64,000 nucleotides of DNA, from NCBI GenBank assembly GCA_964547855.1, contig CAZJPG010000003.1:27010-91009 (forward strand). The letters run 5' to 3'. The translations under genes and the position numbers were made by a program. Source of the DNA: JBAZHE01 sp964547855. GTDB taxonomy: Bacteria > Patescibacteriota > Patescibacteriia > Patescibacteriales > WJLG01. This document shows positions 50,408-58,334 of the stretch, in pieces (positions within the stretch are counted from its first letter, which is position 1; the number at the start of each line of letters is the position of its first letter). The notes beneath the pieces are model-generated. The model did no database searches. It worked only from the letters and a program-made list of their open reading frames with translations, and was not told the origin of the DNA.

Positions 50408-51913
50408 CTAATCCTTAATGTTAGACGGAACAATTGGATATCTCCACCCGAAGCAACCACCGCAAATACCACAATTATAAGAACTCTTTACGATCTTCAA
50501 AAGATCTTCCACTCGTAGATACATAAGAACGTCGCAACCGACAAGCTCTTTAATCTCTTGCGTGGTCCTGGAAAATGCCACAATCTGTTTTCTAGTCTGG
50601 AAATCCATGCCGTTAGGGCAGATATTGACGATCGGCGGAAAACCGACGACCACGATGATTTTAGCCGCTCCAGCACGCTTCAACATATCGACGATGACTT
50701 TAATGGTATTACTACGCACGATCGAATCGTCAACGACCACCACCGTTCTACCTACAACCTCGTCCTTGCGCAAATTCAACTTTTTCAAGACAACGGCAAT
50801 CCTTTCTTCGGTGGTCACGGAAGTGAACGATCTAGCCTGACCGCCCAAAGGTCCATGAGCTCTCTGGAACACTTCTTTATACATCTTTTCGAAAGACCAC
50901 CCCATAATCGAAGCTATCCCGCTAGCGACGCCTTCGGCGAAATGCTTACCTGAATCAAGCACCGGAGCGACCAAAGGAGGCGATCCTTCCCGAATCAATT
51001 CCTCGCAAACATCCCTAGCCAGCTCAACCCCGATTTGAAAACGAAAGTCTTCATGAAAAAAACCATTCTTACGCGAACGAGGATTTGAAAAATAGATGCT
51101 TTCGAATATGCAGAACATTTCGTTGGCTTCGGCATATTTTACGCCATAACACTCCTTTTTAAGCCGTGAAAAGACGACCATCTCCCCAGGTTCGACATCG
51201 CGCCAATACTCGGCTCCCGGAAATTGATCGAAGGCGACGGTTTCGGAGCAGACCAAATACCCCTCCCCCATCTTGGCGATCGACAAAGGCCTAACGCCAA
51301 AACGATCACGAATCGCAAAAACCTTATCCCTGGAAATTATCAACAACGAATAAGATGCTTCCACCTGGGTGAGCGCTGACCTGATAGCCTCCTCGATCGT
51401 CTTCTTCTCCGAATCCAATATTAAATGAATCAGAATCTCCGTATCAGAAGTGGAATGAAAAGCGCAACCGGCCTTCACCAATCTCTTTTTAATAGGCTCG
51501 GCATTAACCAATGTCCCATTATGGGCGATAGCGAATGGACCATATTTCGACTCTATCACCGTAAGAGGTTGAACATTGGCTACGAATTCGGGATCACCCT
51601 TAGTGGCATAACGACAATGAGCGATGGCTGCCCGACCAGGGAGCTCATCGTCAAAACGCTTTTTATCGAAAGTCCTGAATTGGACTGAAAACGGCCCGAC
51701 TCGACGACGATGATGCAATTTTCCACCTCGTCTCGAGACCACTCCGCCGCCTCGCTCGCCTCGCTTCTCTATCATTGGGACCATTTGTCCGACAACATAA
51801 GAAGCTCCGGATAAATTGATAGCAGCGGCCAACCCGCAATTCTCCAGAAAAACATCACGAAAATTAAAATCAAGCTCTTCCTCGACCAGACCTTCAAGAA
51901 ACATTACCGACAT
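50408..51913 (-). CDS. purF: Amidophosphoribosyltransferase (PurF)
   Basis: This 501-residue enzyme makes phosphoribosylamine from PRPP and glutamine, the first step of purine synthesis. The N-terminal glutaminase has its putative nucleophile Cys at residue 26 (ENCGLAAAINLSG), later AHCRYATKGDPE and IAHNGTLVN. The phosphoribosyl-transfer half has RFGVRPLS and the PRPP loop VVVVDDSIVRSNTI (usual form VDDSIVRGTT). C-terminal Cys (CGICGGCFG) are compatible with the 4Fe-4S cluster seen in some PurF. A leader of 25 residues must be removed to free Cys26, longer than the usual 0-11. AAGGAGAG supports the start. No other pur gene is near it. Confidence 0.9.
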   Translation of the reverse strand: MSVMFLEGLVEEELDFNFRDVFLENCGLAAAINLSGASYVVGQMVPMIEKRGERGGGVVSRRGGKLHHRRRVGPFSVQFRTFDKKRFDDELPGRAAIAHCRYATKGDPEFVANVQPLTVIESKYGPFAIAHNGTLVNAEPIKKRLVKAGCAFHSTSDTEILIHLILDSEKKTIEEAIRSALTQVEASYSLLIISRDKVFAIRDRFGVRPLSIAKMGEGYLVCSETVAFDQFPGAEYWRDVEPGEMVVFSRLKKECYGVKYAEANEMFCIFESIYFSNPRSRKNGFFHEDFRFQIGVELARDVCEELIREGSPPLVAPVLDSGKHFAEGVASGIASIMGWSFEKMYKEVFQRAHGPLGGQARSFTSVTTEERIAVVLKKLNLRKDEVVGRTVVVVDDSIVRSNTIKVIVDMLKRAGAAKIIVVVGFPPIVNICPNGMDFQTRKQIVAFSRTTQEIKELVGCDVLMYLRVEDLLKIVKSSYNCGICGGCFGWRYPIVPSNIKD

Positions 51914-51992
51914 AGGTGCTCTCCTTCTTAGCTGAAATTTTGACGACCTGTTTTCAAAGAACCTTACATCTTATTCCTTTACCACTAAAACA

Positions 51993-52811
51993 TCAAGGGC
52001 TATCACATTTAAAAACAACCGTCCCGTCTTTATCTGTCCTTTTTACCGTTGTTCCCAGCTTTTCCAATCTGCGGATGATTTCGTCTTTAGGTAATTTATA
52101 TGAATTACCTTCGCCGACCGATATTACGGCCGAAGACGGTCTAACTGTCTTTAAAAATTCATTCCCAGAAGCTGATAACGAACCATGATGCCCAACCTTC
52201 AATACATCGGCCTCAAGATCAAATCCTTCTTTTAAAAGCTGATCTTCGACAAATAACCCGGCATCGCCCATCAATAGCACTCTCCGACCGCAATCGAGGG
52301 TTAAAACCAATGAATATTCATTAAGATCCTTGCCGTGATAAAAATAAGCCGGATTGACCACTCCTAATTCGCAACCTCGCCCTAAAACGATCTTCTCGTG
52401 TTTGGACGGCTTTTCGACTTTCGCACCCTCTGAGTCAAGAGCCTTAAACCAAGCCGAAGCCATAGCCGCAGAACCTGATGCCGAACTATAGATAACATTA
52501 TCAACATCATACCTCCTAAAGACTTCTAGCAAACCAGCAAGATGGTCTTCGTGTTGATGGGTTAATATAACCAAATCTATTTCTCTGTCGAACCAAGGCA
52601 AATTATCGGCCAAGGCCTCTAAAACTTTTGAATCCGGACCACCGTCTATTAAAATATTTTGACCGTACGGCGTTTTAATCAAAGTCGCATCACCTTGCCC
52701 GACATCAAGAAAATCTATTTCCAAAACAGCGGACCTAGAAGGCCAAATAAAAACCAAACAAGAGATAGACAGCCAGACCAATATCAAGGCTAGATAACGA
52801 GCCTTTTTCAT
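51993..52811 (-). CDS. Secreted metallo-beta-lactamase-fold protein, ComEC C-terminal type
   Basis: This 272-residue protein has an N-terminal signal or anchor helix (LALILVWLSISCLVFIW) and then an MBL hydrolase domain: IDFLDVGQGDATLIKTPYG, LTHQHEDHLAGLLEV (HxHxDH), LLMGDAGLFVEDQLL, VLKVGHHGSLSASGNEFL. This matches the C-terminal domain of the DNA-uptake protein ComEC, here as a stand-alone exported protein. In ComEC this domain is proposed to degrade one strand of incoming DNA. The likely role is an extracellular nuclease or phosphodiesterase. CPR bacteria take up DNA for nucleotides, so this is plausible but inferred. Confidence 0.85.
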   Translation of the reverse strand: MKKARYLALILVWLSISCLVFIWPSRSAVLEIDFLDVGQGDATLIKTPYGQNILIDGGPDSKVLEALADNLPWFDREIDLVILTHQHEDHLAGLLEVFRRYDVDNVIYSSASGSAAMASAWFKALDSEGAKVEKPSKHEKIVLGRGCELGVVNPAYFYHGKDLNEYSLVLTLDCGRRVLLMGDAGLFVEDQLLKEGFDLEADVLKVGHHGSLSASGNEFLKTVRPSSAVISVGEGNSYKLPKDEIIRRLEKLGTTVKRTDKDGTVVFKCDSP

Positions 52812-52824
52812 ATTGCGAAAATAA

Positions 52825-52860
52825 CAAAAAACCGCCCCTGATAAATCAAAGCGGTCTTTT
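52825..52860 (-). terminator. Terminator of rpsT
   Basis: Stem ACCGC/GCGGT with an inner TGA/TCA pairing, then T6 on the minus strand, 8 nt past the rpsT stop. Confidence 0.75.
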
Positions 52861-52867
52861 GTGAAGA

Positions 52868-53137
52868 TTATTTCTTGGCCTTCAAAGAATTGAGGCGAAG
52901 CTGGAGTCTTGATTTCCCGCGAGCGGCGGTATTCTTCTTAATGACTCCTTTTTGAGAAGCTTTGTCAAAGGCCTTCAAGGTCTTAGTGACCAATTCAGCG
53001 GCTTTGGCGTCCTTGGCCTCGATGGCCTTGCGGCTTTTCTTAAGCAGATCCTTAAGATTGCCCATGACATCGAGATTGTAGACTCTCCTCCTCGAGCCTT
53101 TTCTCAATTCCTTTTTGGCCGATTTTATATTAGGCAT
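52868..53137 (-). CDS. rpsT: 30S ribosomal protein bS20
   Basis: This 89-residue basic helical protein starts MPNIKSAKKELRKGSRRRVY, the bS20 N-terminus (MPNIKSAKKRxRxxxKRR), and contains KKGVIKKNTAARGKSRL-like sequence near the C-terminus (family GxIHKNxAARxKSRL). It binds 16S rRNA early in 30S assembly. The frame is open upstream to 53230 but would run into tRNA-Pro, so the ATG at 53137 is the start. It lies 35 nt after tRNA-Pro and may be part of the tRNA transcript. Confidence 0.93.
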   Translation of the reverse strand: MPNIKSAKKELRKGSRRRVYNLDVMGNLKDLLKKSRKAIEAKDAKAAELVTKTLKAFDKASQKGVIKKNTAARGKSRLQLRLNSLKAKK

Positions 53138-53171
53138 AATGTTTTTATTATTCTTACTTATCGGGTGTGTG

Positions 53172-53245
53172 TCGGGGTACTGGGACTTGAACCCAGAACC
53201 TCCTGCTCCCAAAGCAGGCGCCATAGCCAATTAGGCCATACCCCG
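53172..53245 (-). tRNA. tRNA-Pro (TGG)
   Basis: Cloverleaf on the minus strand with acceptor CGGGGTA/TACCCCG, anticodon loop with TGG between CTGCT and AGCAG, and T loop GGTTCAAGTCC. The discriminator is A; CCA is not encoded. Confidence 0.95.
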
Positions 53246-53333
53246 TCATCTTGCCCTGCTTTATTTTCCGCCAAGCAGCTTATTGGCGAAAGCGATCGCG
53301 TGAAATAATCTGTTCCGCGCAAAAGCTTACAAA

Positions 53334-53359
53334 ATGGTTTTTAACATGTTAAAAACCAT
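53334..53359. repeat. 26-bp perfect palindrome 3' of tRNA-Phe
   Basis: Arms 53334-53346 and 53347-53359 are exact complements (core TTAACATGTTAA). It lies 3 nt beyond the encoded CCA of tRNA-Phe, before tRNA-Pro. It may act as a weak terminator or a processing hairpin. Confidence 0.7.
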
Positions 53360-53361
53360 AA

Positions 53362-53436
53362 TGGTGCCGAGGGTGAGAATCGGACTCACGACACAGCGAT
53401 TTTCAGTCGCTTGCTCTACCACTGAGCTACCTCGGC
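53362..53436 (-). tRNA. tRNA-Phe (GAA)
   Basis: Cloverleaf on the minus strand with acceptor GCCGAGG/CTCGGC, anticodon GAA in loop CTGAAAA between GCGA and TCGC, and discriminator A followed by an encoded CCA. It is the only one of the four tRNAs here with a genomic CCA. Confidence 0.94.
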
Positions 53437-53451
53437 AAAAAAGATCGTTTG

Positions 53452-53524
53452 TAGCGGGGGTCGGACTTGAACCGACGACCTTCAGGTTATGGGCCTGACG
53501 AGCTGCCAACTGCTCTACCCCGCA
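53452..53524 (-). tRNA. Initiator tRNA-fMet (CAT)
   Basis: The anticodon is CAT in loop CCCATAA. Position 1:72 is a T:T mismatch and position 11:24 is A:U, both initiator features. The D- and anticodon-arm sequence closely follows E. coli tRNA-fMet. CCA is not encoded. Confidence 0.9.
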
Positions 53525-53562
53525 ATAATTTTAAATCGATTTCTACCTCAATCCAATCAGAG

Positions 53563-53636
53563 TGGGCAATAGTGGATTCGAACCACTGACCTCGTCATTA
53601 TCAGTGACGCGCTCTAACCAACTGAGCTAATTGCCC
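53563..53636 (-). tRNA. tRNA-Ile (GAT)
   Basis: Cloverleaf on the minus strand with acceptor GGGCAAT/ATTGCCC, anticodon GAT in loop CTGATAA between GTCA and TGAC, and T loop GGTTCGAATCC. CCA is not encoded. It is the first tRNA of the cluster. Confidence 0.95.
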
Positions 53637-53694
53637 TTGTAAGCCATATGGTTTTTTGGGCTAATAAAAAAAGCCCCCATAAAGCTCAAGATTC

Positions 53695-53723
53695 AATATA
53701 ACAACAAAAAAAGAAAAAAGCAA
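53695..53723 (-). promoter_or_regulatory. Promoter of the tRNA cluster
   Basis: TTGCTT (53723-53718) and TATATT (53700-53695) on the minus strand, 17-bp spacer, the same hexamers as for lepB. The start point would be about 50 nt before tRNA-Ile, with a GGGCT/AGCCC hairpin in the leader. Confidence 0.55.
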
Positions 53724-53743
53724 TATTTGCCTATAATCTTATT

Positions 53744-53779
53744 AAAAAATGCCGATTTAGTCAAGCTAGACCGGCATTT
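53744..53779 (-). terminator. Terminator of the gene at 53794
   Basis: Stem AAATGCCG/CGGCATTT (53747-53754 and 53772-53779) with T6 on the minus strand. Confidence 0.75.
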
Positions 53780-53793
53780 ACGCGTTTTTACGC

Positions 53794-54462
53794 CTATCTT
53801 ATATCTATATCCAGGCTATTTCCACGCCAAATTATATGCGGAATGCCGCCATTTTTTAAGCGTGAACCGGAACATTTCGACCATTTCACCTGATCCAATC
53901 CAGCATCTTCAGGGTGACGTCCGGTCTCTGACCAATATTTCACCTCAAAGATCAATCGCTCTATTAGGGTTATGCCATTCTGCTGGTTGAAATCGATCTT
54001 GCTGGCACACTTAGCATCATGAAAAATACTCTCAGGAATGCTATAATTGTCCGGCTTAAACAGTATGGCATAAGGAGTGTCTTTAGCCTGACGGATATCT
54101 GGCATCATGTTTTCATCCAAATCGCCCAACCCCGGGTTGACCCAAACATTGAAATGCCGACGAATATTTTCTATGGCCGAATTATATCCATGCACAGCGT
54201 TAACTATCAAGCTATATCCGTCCCCCTGAATTACAGGAATAGCCATCCCGGAAAGATCGACCTTCACTTTAAAAAATTCTAAAAAGAACTTTTCCCAGCC
54301 AGCGAGCATGTCCATTTTAAAAGCAACATCACCCCTGGTCAAAAAAGGATTCCTTCCTTCGATAAACATCTCCAATTGAGACAACGTCCTTGTGCCATCT
54401 TCGATTTGACCGGTCAAAACATGCAAAAGATGTACTAAAGATTTTGAACCATCACTTTCCAT
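53794..54462 (-). CDS. Conserved CPR protein of unknown function
   Basis: This 222-residue protein has a C-terminal region with DIRQAKDTPYAILFKPDN, GITLIERLIFEVKYWSETG and GSRLKNGGIPHIIWRGN. That block recurs in many Patescibacteria hypothetical proteins (pattern TLLERLxYELKYFxETGxHLD...GSRxxDGxVP). No function is known. The protein is soluble, with no signal or membrane helix. AGGAGG and a consensus promoter (TTGACA, 17 bp, TATAGT) make it a well-expressed single-gene unit. The N-terminal part (SDGSKSLVHLLHVLTGQIED) looks helical. A role cannot be proposed from sequence. Confidence 0.75.
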   Translation of the reverse strand: MESDGSKSLVHLLHVLTGQIEDGTRTLSQLEMFIEGRNPFLTRGDVAFKMDMLAGWEKFFLEFFKVKVDLSGMAIPVIQGDGYSLIVNAVHGYNSAIENIRRHFNVWVNPGLGDLDENMMPDIRQAKDTPYAILFKPDNYSIPESIFHDAKCASKIDFNQQNGITLIERLIFEVKYWSETGRHPEDAGLDQVKWSKCSGSRLKNGGIPHIIWRGNSLDIDIR

Positions 54463-54508
54463 TATTCCTCCTGGTTATATGTATATTTAATGTGCCAATG
54501 AAAACTAG

Positions 54509-54537
54509 ACTATAAAACATATTTTAATTTTTGTCAA
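54509..54537 (-). promoter_or_regulatory. Consensus promoter of the CPR unknown gene
   Basis: TTGACA (54537-54532) and TATAGT (54514-54509) on the minus strand with 17 bp between. Confidence 0.65.
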
Positions 54538-54543
54538 TACAAA

Positions 54544-54572
54544 TCGACCCCCTTACAAAGCAAGGGGGTCGA
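54544..54572. terminator. Terminator of the M16 peptidase gene
   Basis: A perfect 11-bp stem TCGACCCCCTT/AAGGGGGTCGA with a 7-nt loop. It lies 30 nt after the stop of the gene at 54602. The T tail is weak on both strands. Confidence 0.75.
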
Positions 54573-54601
54573 AAACGAAATTTCTAACAATTAGACTTAT
54601 T

Positions 54602-56950
54602 TTAAGCGAAGAATCCAAATATCCCCGGAACTATCGGTCGTACCTTGAACTGCAAACTTTTTTCGAATTGCGACTCACCTTTAAACGGACCGATGACCGC
54701 TAAATTCAATTTATTTGGCCTAAAAATATCAGCCGCTACGCGCATTATATCTTCAGCTGTTACTTTCTCTACCTCCTCGAAAAATTGATCTGGCGTCATC
54801 ACGTCCTCCCCTAAAGTCGACTGTCTAGCATACCAATTAGCCACGGAATCGGACTCCTCGAAAGCAATGACAGTACGACCGCGAATAAGATCCTTAGCTC
54901 GACGCAACTCGTCTTCTTTGACTAACTCCTCTGACATCTTTCTATACTCGTTGGCAATCGTTTCAATAGCTTCGCCTATCTTATCATGCGGCACTCCGGC
55001 CTGCGTTGTCAGATAACCAGTGTCCGTGAAAAACTCGGTCTGAGTGCGAAGATAATAGGCTAATCCTCTCTTCTCGCGAACTTCATTGAATAAGCGAGAA
55101 CTCATGGATCCACCCAAAATCACCGACAATACTTTTAAGATTATCTTATCTGGATGATAAGTATCGTATGTTCTAACACCCAAAGACATGTTGGCTTGCT
55201 TACCTTCTTGATAATGAACTCTTATCTCGGGCGCGATCTGACGCTCCGGCGTCCTTAATTTCTCTTTAAACGGCCTTTTGACCATCGAATCAAAATATTT
55301 TTTAACCGCATCCTCTATGTCATGATCGACCGCACCAGAAACGACCAAAGTCGCAGCATTCGACCCGTATTGATTGGAAAAATAATCGATAAAACTCTGG
55401 CGTTTAAAATTCTTGATATTCTCTTTAGGGCCAATTATCTCGCGGCCAGCCGGTGTCTCACCATAAAGGCATTTCTCGAATAAGTCCTCGATGTACATCA
55501 TTGGATTCTCATGATACATATTTATCTCCTCAATGATCACACCGCGCTCTTTGTCTATCTCGGCTTCGGAAAATTTAGAATTCAAAAGCATGTCAGAAAG
55601 TATATCCAAAGCAGGATCGGCTTTTGTAGCATCGACCTTAATCCAATATCCAGTATATTCTTTGGCCGTGAAAGCATTGTATTCACTGCCCAAGGCATCT
55701 AGCTCACTAGATATTTTTTGGGCATTTGGCCGATTCTTGGTCCCCTTAAAGAACATATGCTCCAAGAAATGCGAAATGCCGTTCTGAGACAAACTCTCGT
55801 ATTTCGATCCCGTACCGAACATGACTAAAGCCGTGATGGTCTTTGTTCCGGCCATAGGAGCGAATATCACTCGCAAACCATTCTCTAATATTTTCTCACT
55901 ATAACCACCGTTCGAATCGATATCGCCAGAATCGCCATCCAACTTTTTTTCCAAAGAATCCCTAAATGATTTCCTTTCGTCTAATTTTTCTTCATCGCTT
56001 TTTTCAACGACCACTCTTTGTTTTTCGACTTCTACTTCTTCAACTCTTTCTTCGTCTTCATCGTCTTCAACTACTGATTCGCCGTGATTTAATATTCTCT
56101 CGAACTCTTCATCATTCAACTCTCTATCGGTCGCCTCGTTAACATCCTCATTCACGTCCTCTGGTTCTGATATTTTAACTGGCACGTCTTGATGAGCTGG
56201 AGATTCGGAAACGACCTTTTTCCTTGGTTTTCTTTTTTTCTTTACTGGAGCCTCCTTGACCGCGGCTGGAATAGCGGATGGCATAGCAGCGGAGTTGACC
56301 GGCTGTGATTGTGGCATTGGTATGACCGTATAAGCCGGAGTTTGAGGCGCATCTTGAGAAGTGTCCACTGGCAAATTAGCCGGCGGAGCTGACAAAAGAG
56401 AAAGTTCTTCCGCCGAAGGTATCGGGGAGCCGGCTGGAACTTGTACATATATTATCTGCGGCGCTTGAATAGGGGCGACTTTAGCGGTAGGTTTCTTCTT
56501 GCGATGCCTCTTCTTTTTTACCGTCTTAACTGGTTTGGCTGGTTCAATTTCATATTCTGGCTCACGAATCTCAGGCTCGACACGGGGCAAAGCCTTAGCT
56601 GGACGAAGCTCGTCATTCTCATTAATATCCTCTATTTCTTGTGGAGGAGAAACGAAAGACGCATCACGTAAATCCAACTTTCTATCCGATTTGAATTTTG
56701 GGAATATCTTAGGCAATGACAAAGGCTTTTTCTTTACCTGTTCGACAACCCTCTCTGGAGAAACAACTGGCTCTTCAGATGCTATTTTCTTTGCTAGACG
56801 ATCACGAAAAGATCTGATCGGCGTATCATCATTCTTTTCTACGACAAAATCTGCCCTAGCAGGCATTTCCCTCCGAGGAGCATCGTCCTCCACCCTACGA
56901 CGATTCGGGTTAGAGAGATCGAGTTGATATTTTTTAGGCACTTTGATCAT
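54602..56950 (-). CDS. M16-family zinc peptidase with long charged N-terminal extension
   Basis: This 782-residue protein has a C-terminal half (from about residue 350) that is a classical processing-peptidase/insulinase-like M16 unit: ENGLRVIFAPMAGTKTITA, the inverted zinc motif in GISHFLEHMFFKGTKNRP (HxxEH), the downstream Glu in KERGVIIEEINMYHENP, and REKRGLAYYLRTQTEFF. The first 350 residues are low-complexity, Pro-, Lys- and Glu-rich, with basic runs (KKKRHRKKK, KKKRKPRKK) and no membrane helix, an unusual addition for this family. The start overlaps the O-antigen-ligase-like gene by 17 nt. It is probably cytoplasmic, given the lack of a signal peptide. Confidence 0.88.
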   Translation of the reverse strand: MIKVPKKYQLDLSNPNRRRVEDDAPRREMPARADFVVEKNDDTPIRSFRDRLAKKIASEEPVVSPERVVEQVKKKPLSLPKIFPKFKSDRKLDLRDASFVSPPQEIEDINENDELRPAKALPRVEPEIREPEYEIEPAKPVKTVKKKRHRKKKPTAKVAPIQAPQIIYVQVPAGSPIPSAEELSLLSAPPANLPVDTSQDAPQTPAYTVIPMPQSQPVNSAAMPSAIPAAVKEAPVKKKRKPRKKVVSESPAHQDVPVKISEPEDVNEDVNEATDRELNDEEFERILNHGESVVEDDEDEERVEEVEVEKQRVVVEKSDEEKLDERKSFRDSLEKKLDGDSGDIDSNGGYSEKILENGLRVIFAPMAGTKTITALVMFGTGSKYESLSQNGISHFLEHMFFKGTKNRPNAQKISSELDALGSEYNAFTAKEYTGYWIKVDATKADPALDILSDMLLNSKFSEAEIDKERGVIIEEINMYHENPMMYIEDLFEKCLYGETPAGREIIGPKENIKNFKRQSFIDYFSNQYGSNAATLVVSGAVDHDIEDAVKKYFDSMVKRPFKEKLRTPERQIAPEIRVHYQEGKQANMSLGVRTYDTYHPDKIILKVLSVILGGSMSSRLFNEVREKRGLAYYLRTQTEFFTDTGYLTTQAGVPHDKIGEAIETIANEYRKMSEELVKEDELRRAKDLIRGRTVIAFEESDSVANWYARQSTLGEDVMTPDQFFEEVEKVTAEDIMRVAADIFRPNKLNLAVIGPFKGESQFEKSLQFKVRPIVPGIFGFFA

Positions 56951-58334
56951 CGTTCTCCTTGTTATTTGAGAAATTTGACATTACCATGCCGATCGCTAGC
57001 CAAAAGATCATTTGTCCGGAATGCAGCGACCAGAGATAATGGTCCAATATCATCATTATACCGATTGCAGACAAAATCGACAAGCCGAAAACATTTTTTC
57101 TTTTAACGGTCATCCATAAAAGCCACAATATCAGACCAGTAAAAGACAAAAAACCAACAATACTAGTTTCAGCCAAGACTAGCATTGGGACATTGTGAAC
57201 TGGCTGCCACTGCCAAAAAAATCTTTCCGGCGCTCTAAGTTCCATCTCCCTAGTAAAATTACCAATACCGACCGGAAGTATCTTAGAGTCCTTGATCATT
57301 GATACCGCATCATTCCAATACAATTTTCTTTCATCTATCGACTTAGCCTCAAGGAAAGTCTGCGACGATGTTCTAGTTAGAAAAACATTTTGATAGACAA
57401 AGAAGATGGACAAAGAAACGATGACGGCCAGCATGATTATTTTAAGAGATCTCAAAACAATCGCCTTGCTTCGACCAAAGAATACTGAAACTAAAACGAT
57501 CATCACTGCGACGACTGCCGCTAATATGGCGGAACGGGAAAAAGTAAAAAGCAAGCCCGCGAAAGAAGAAAGAAAAGATAAAAGATAAAAAAGAAACGTA
57601 AAATCGGTTTTTTTGATTACCACCCTTTTATGGCTTAGTAACTTATAAAAAGAAACGATCAATCCAAGGGCAAGAAATCCACCAAGAATGTTGGGGTGAT
57701 CAAAAGAACCATAAGCCCGAAGCCAACGCTCTATTTTGCCATCCACGCCAATAATTTCAATCACGCTAGCACCGGCATCGGTTCCAGAGTGCGGGGCCAT
57801 GCCCAGCCACTTAGAGCCGAAAGAACCTTGATATAGAAATTGCCCGATAGCTAAGACACCTTGAAAAACTACTGACAGCAAGAAAGCAAAAACGACCTTC
57901 GTTTTATTATAAAAATTTAAAGACAATAGCCAGAACAATCCGACGCCCAAAAGAAAAGATGCATACTTATACACGGCTAAAAGTTTATCTTGCGCAAAGA
58001 AAATCGAAATAAACATAACCAAGTCTAATATCGAGATAGCTAGCCATGCAGGCAAAAAAATATTTTTTCTTGGTTCTTGATTCTTTTTTCTTTCGAATGC
58101 TGCCGCCAAAATAAAAAGCAACACCAAGATAATATCCGTGCCATAAAGGGCGATGCGCCAATAGTCCACCGGCCAATTACCACCGAACTTGCCATGCCAC
58201 TCCCCTGCGCGCAAGACAAGATGTGTCTGAATTGGCAGAAGAAAAATCAAAAGATAAAAGCCATAAGCCAAAATATCTTGTATTTTGAATTTTTGATTTT
58301 GAAAAAATTTCAAATCCTTAAATTTTTTGAGCAT
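56934..58334 (-). CDS. O-antigen ligase/polymerase-like membrane protein
   Basis: This 466-residue protein has about 11 hydrophobic segments. It contains FTFSRSAILAAVVAVMIV and a large loop with VGIGNFTREM...WQPVHNVPMLVLAETSIVGFL. The conserved R in FSRSA, the loop N-F and the H-N-x-x-L block match the Wzy_C / O-antigen ligase (WaaL-like) family. Members join polysaccharide units at the outer face of the membrane. It overlaps its neighbours by 17 nt on each side, so three genes (58318, 56934, 54602) are probably one transcript. Confidence 0.82.
   Translation of the reverse strand: MLKKFKDLKFFQNQKFKIQDILAYGFYLLIFLLPIQTHLVLRAGEWHGKFGGNWPVDYWRIALYGTDIILVLLFILAAAFERKKNQEPRKNIFLPAWLAISILDLVMFISIFFAQDKLLAVYKYASFLLGVGLFWLLSLNFYNKTKVVFAFLLSVVFQGVLAIGQFLYQGSFGSKWLGMAPHSGTDAGASVIEIIGVDGKIERWLRAYGSFDHPNILGGFLALGLIVSFYKLLSHKRVVIKKTDFTFLFYLLSFLSSFAGLLFTFSRSAILAAVVAVMIVLVSVFFGRSKAIVLRSLKIIMLAVIVSLSIFFVYQNVFLTRTSSQTFLEAKSIDERKLYWNDAVSMIKDSKILPVGIGNFTREMELRAPERFFWQWQPVHNVPMLVLAETSIVGFLSFTGLILWLLWMTVKRKNVFGLSILSAIGIMMILDHYLWSLHSGQMIFWLAIGMVMSNFSNNKENDDQSA

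Noticed and set aside
53138..53230. N-terminal extension of rpsT
   Set aside because: It would translate through tRNA-Pro; the bS20 family starts at MPNIKSAKK.
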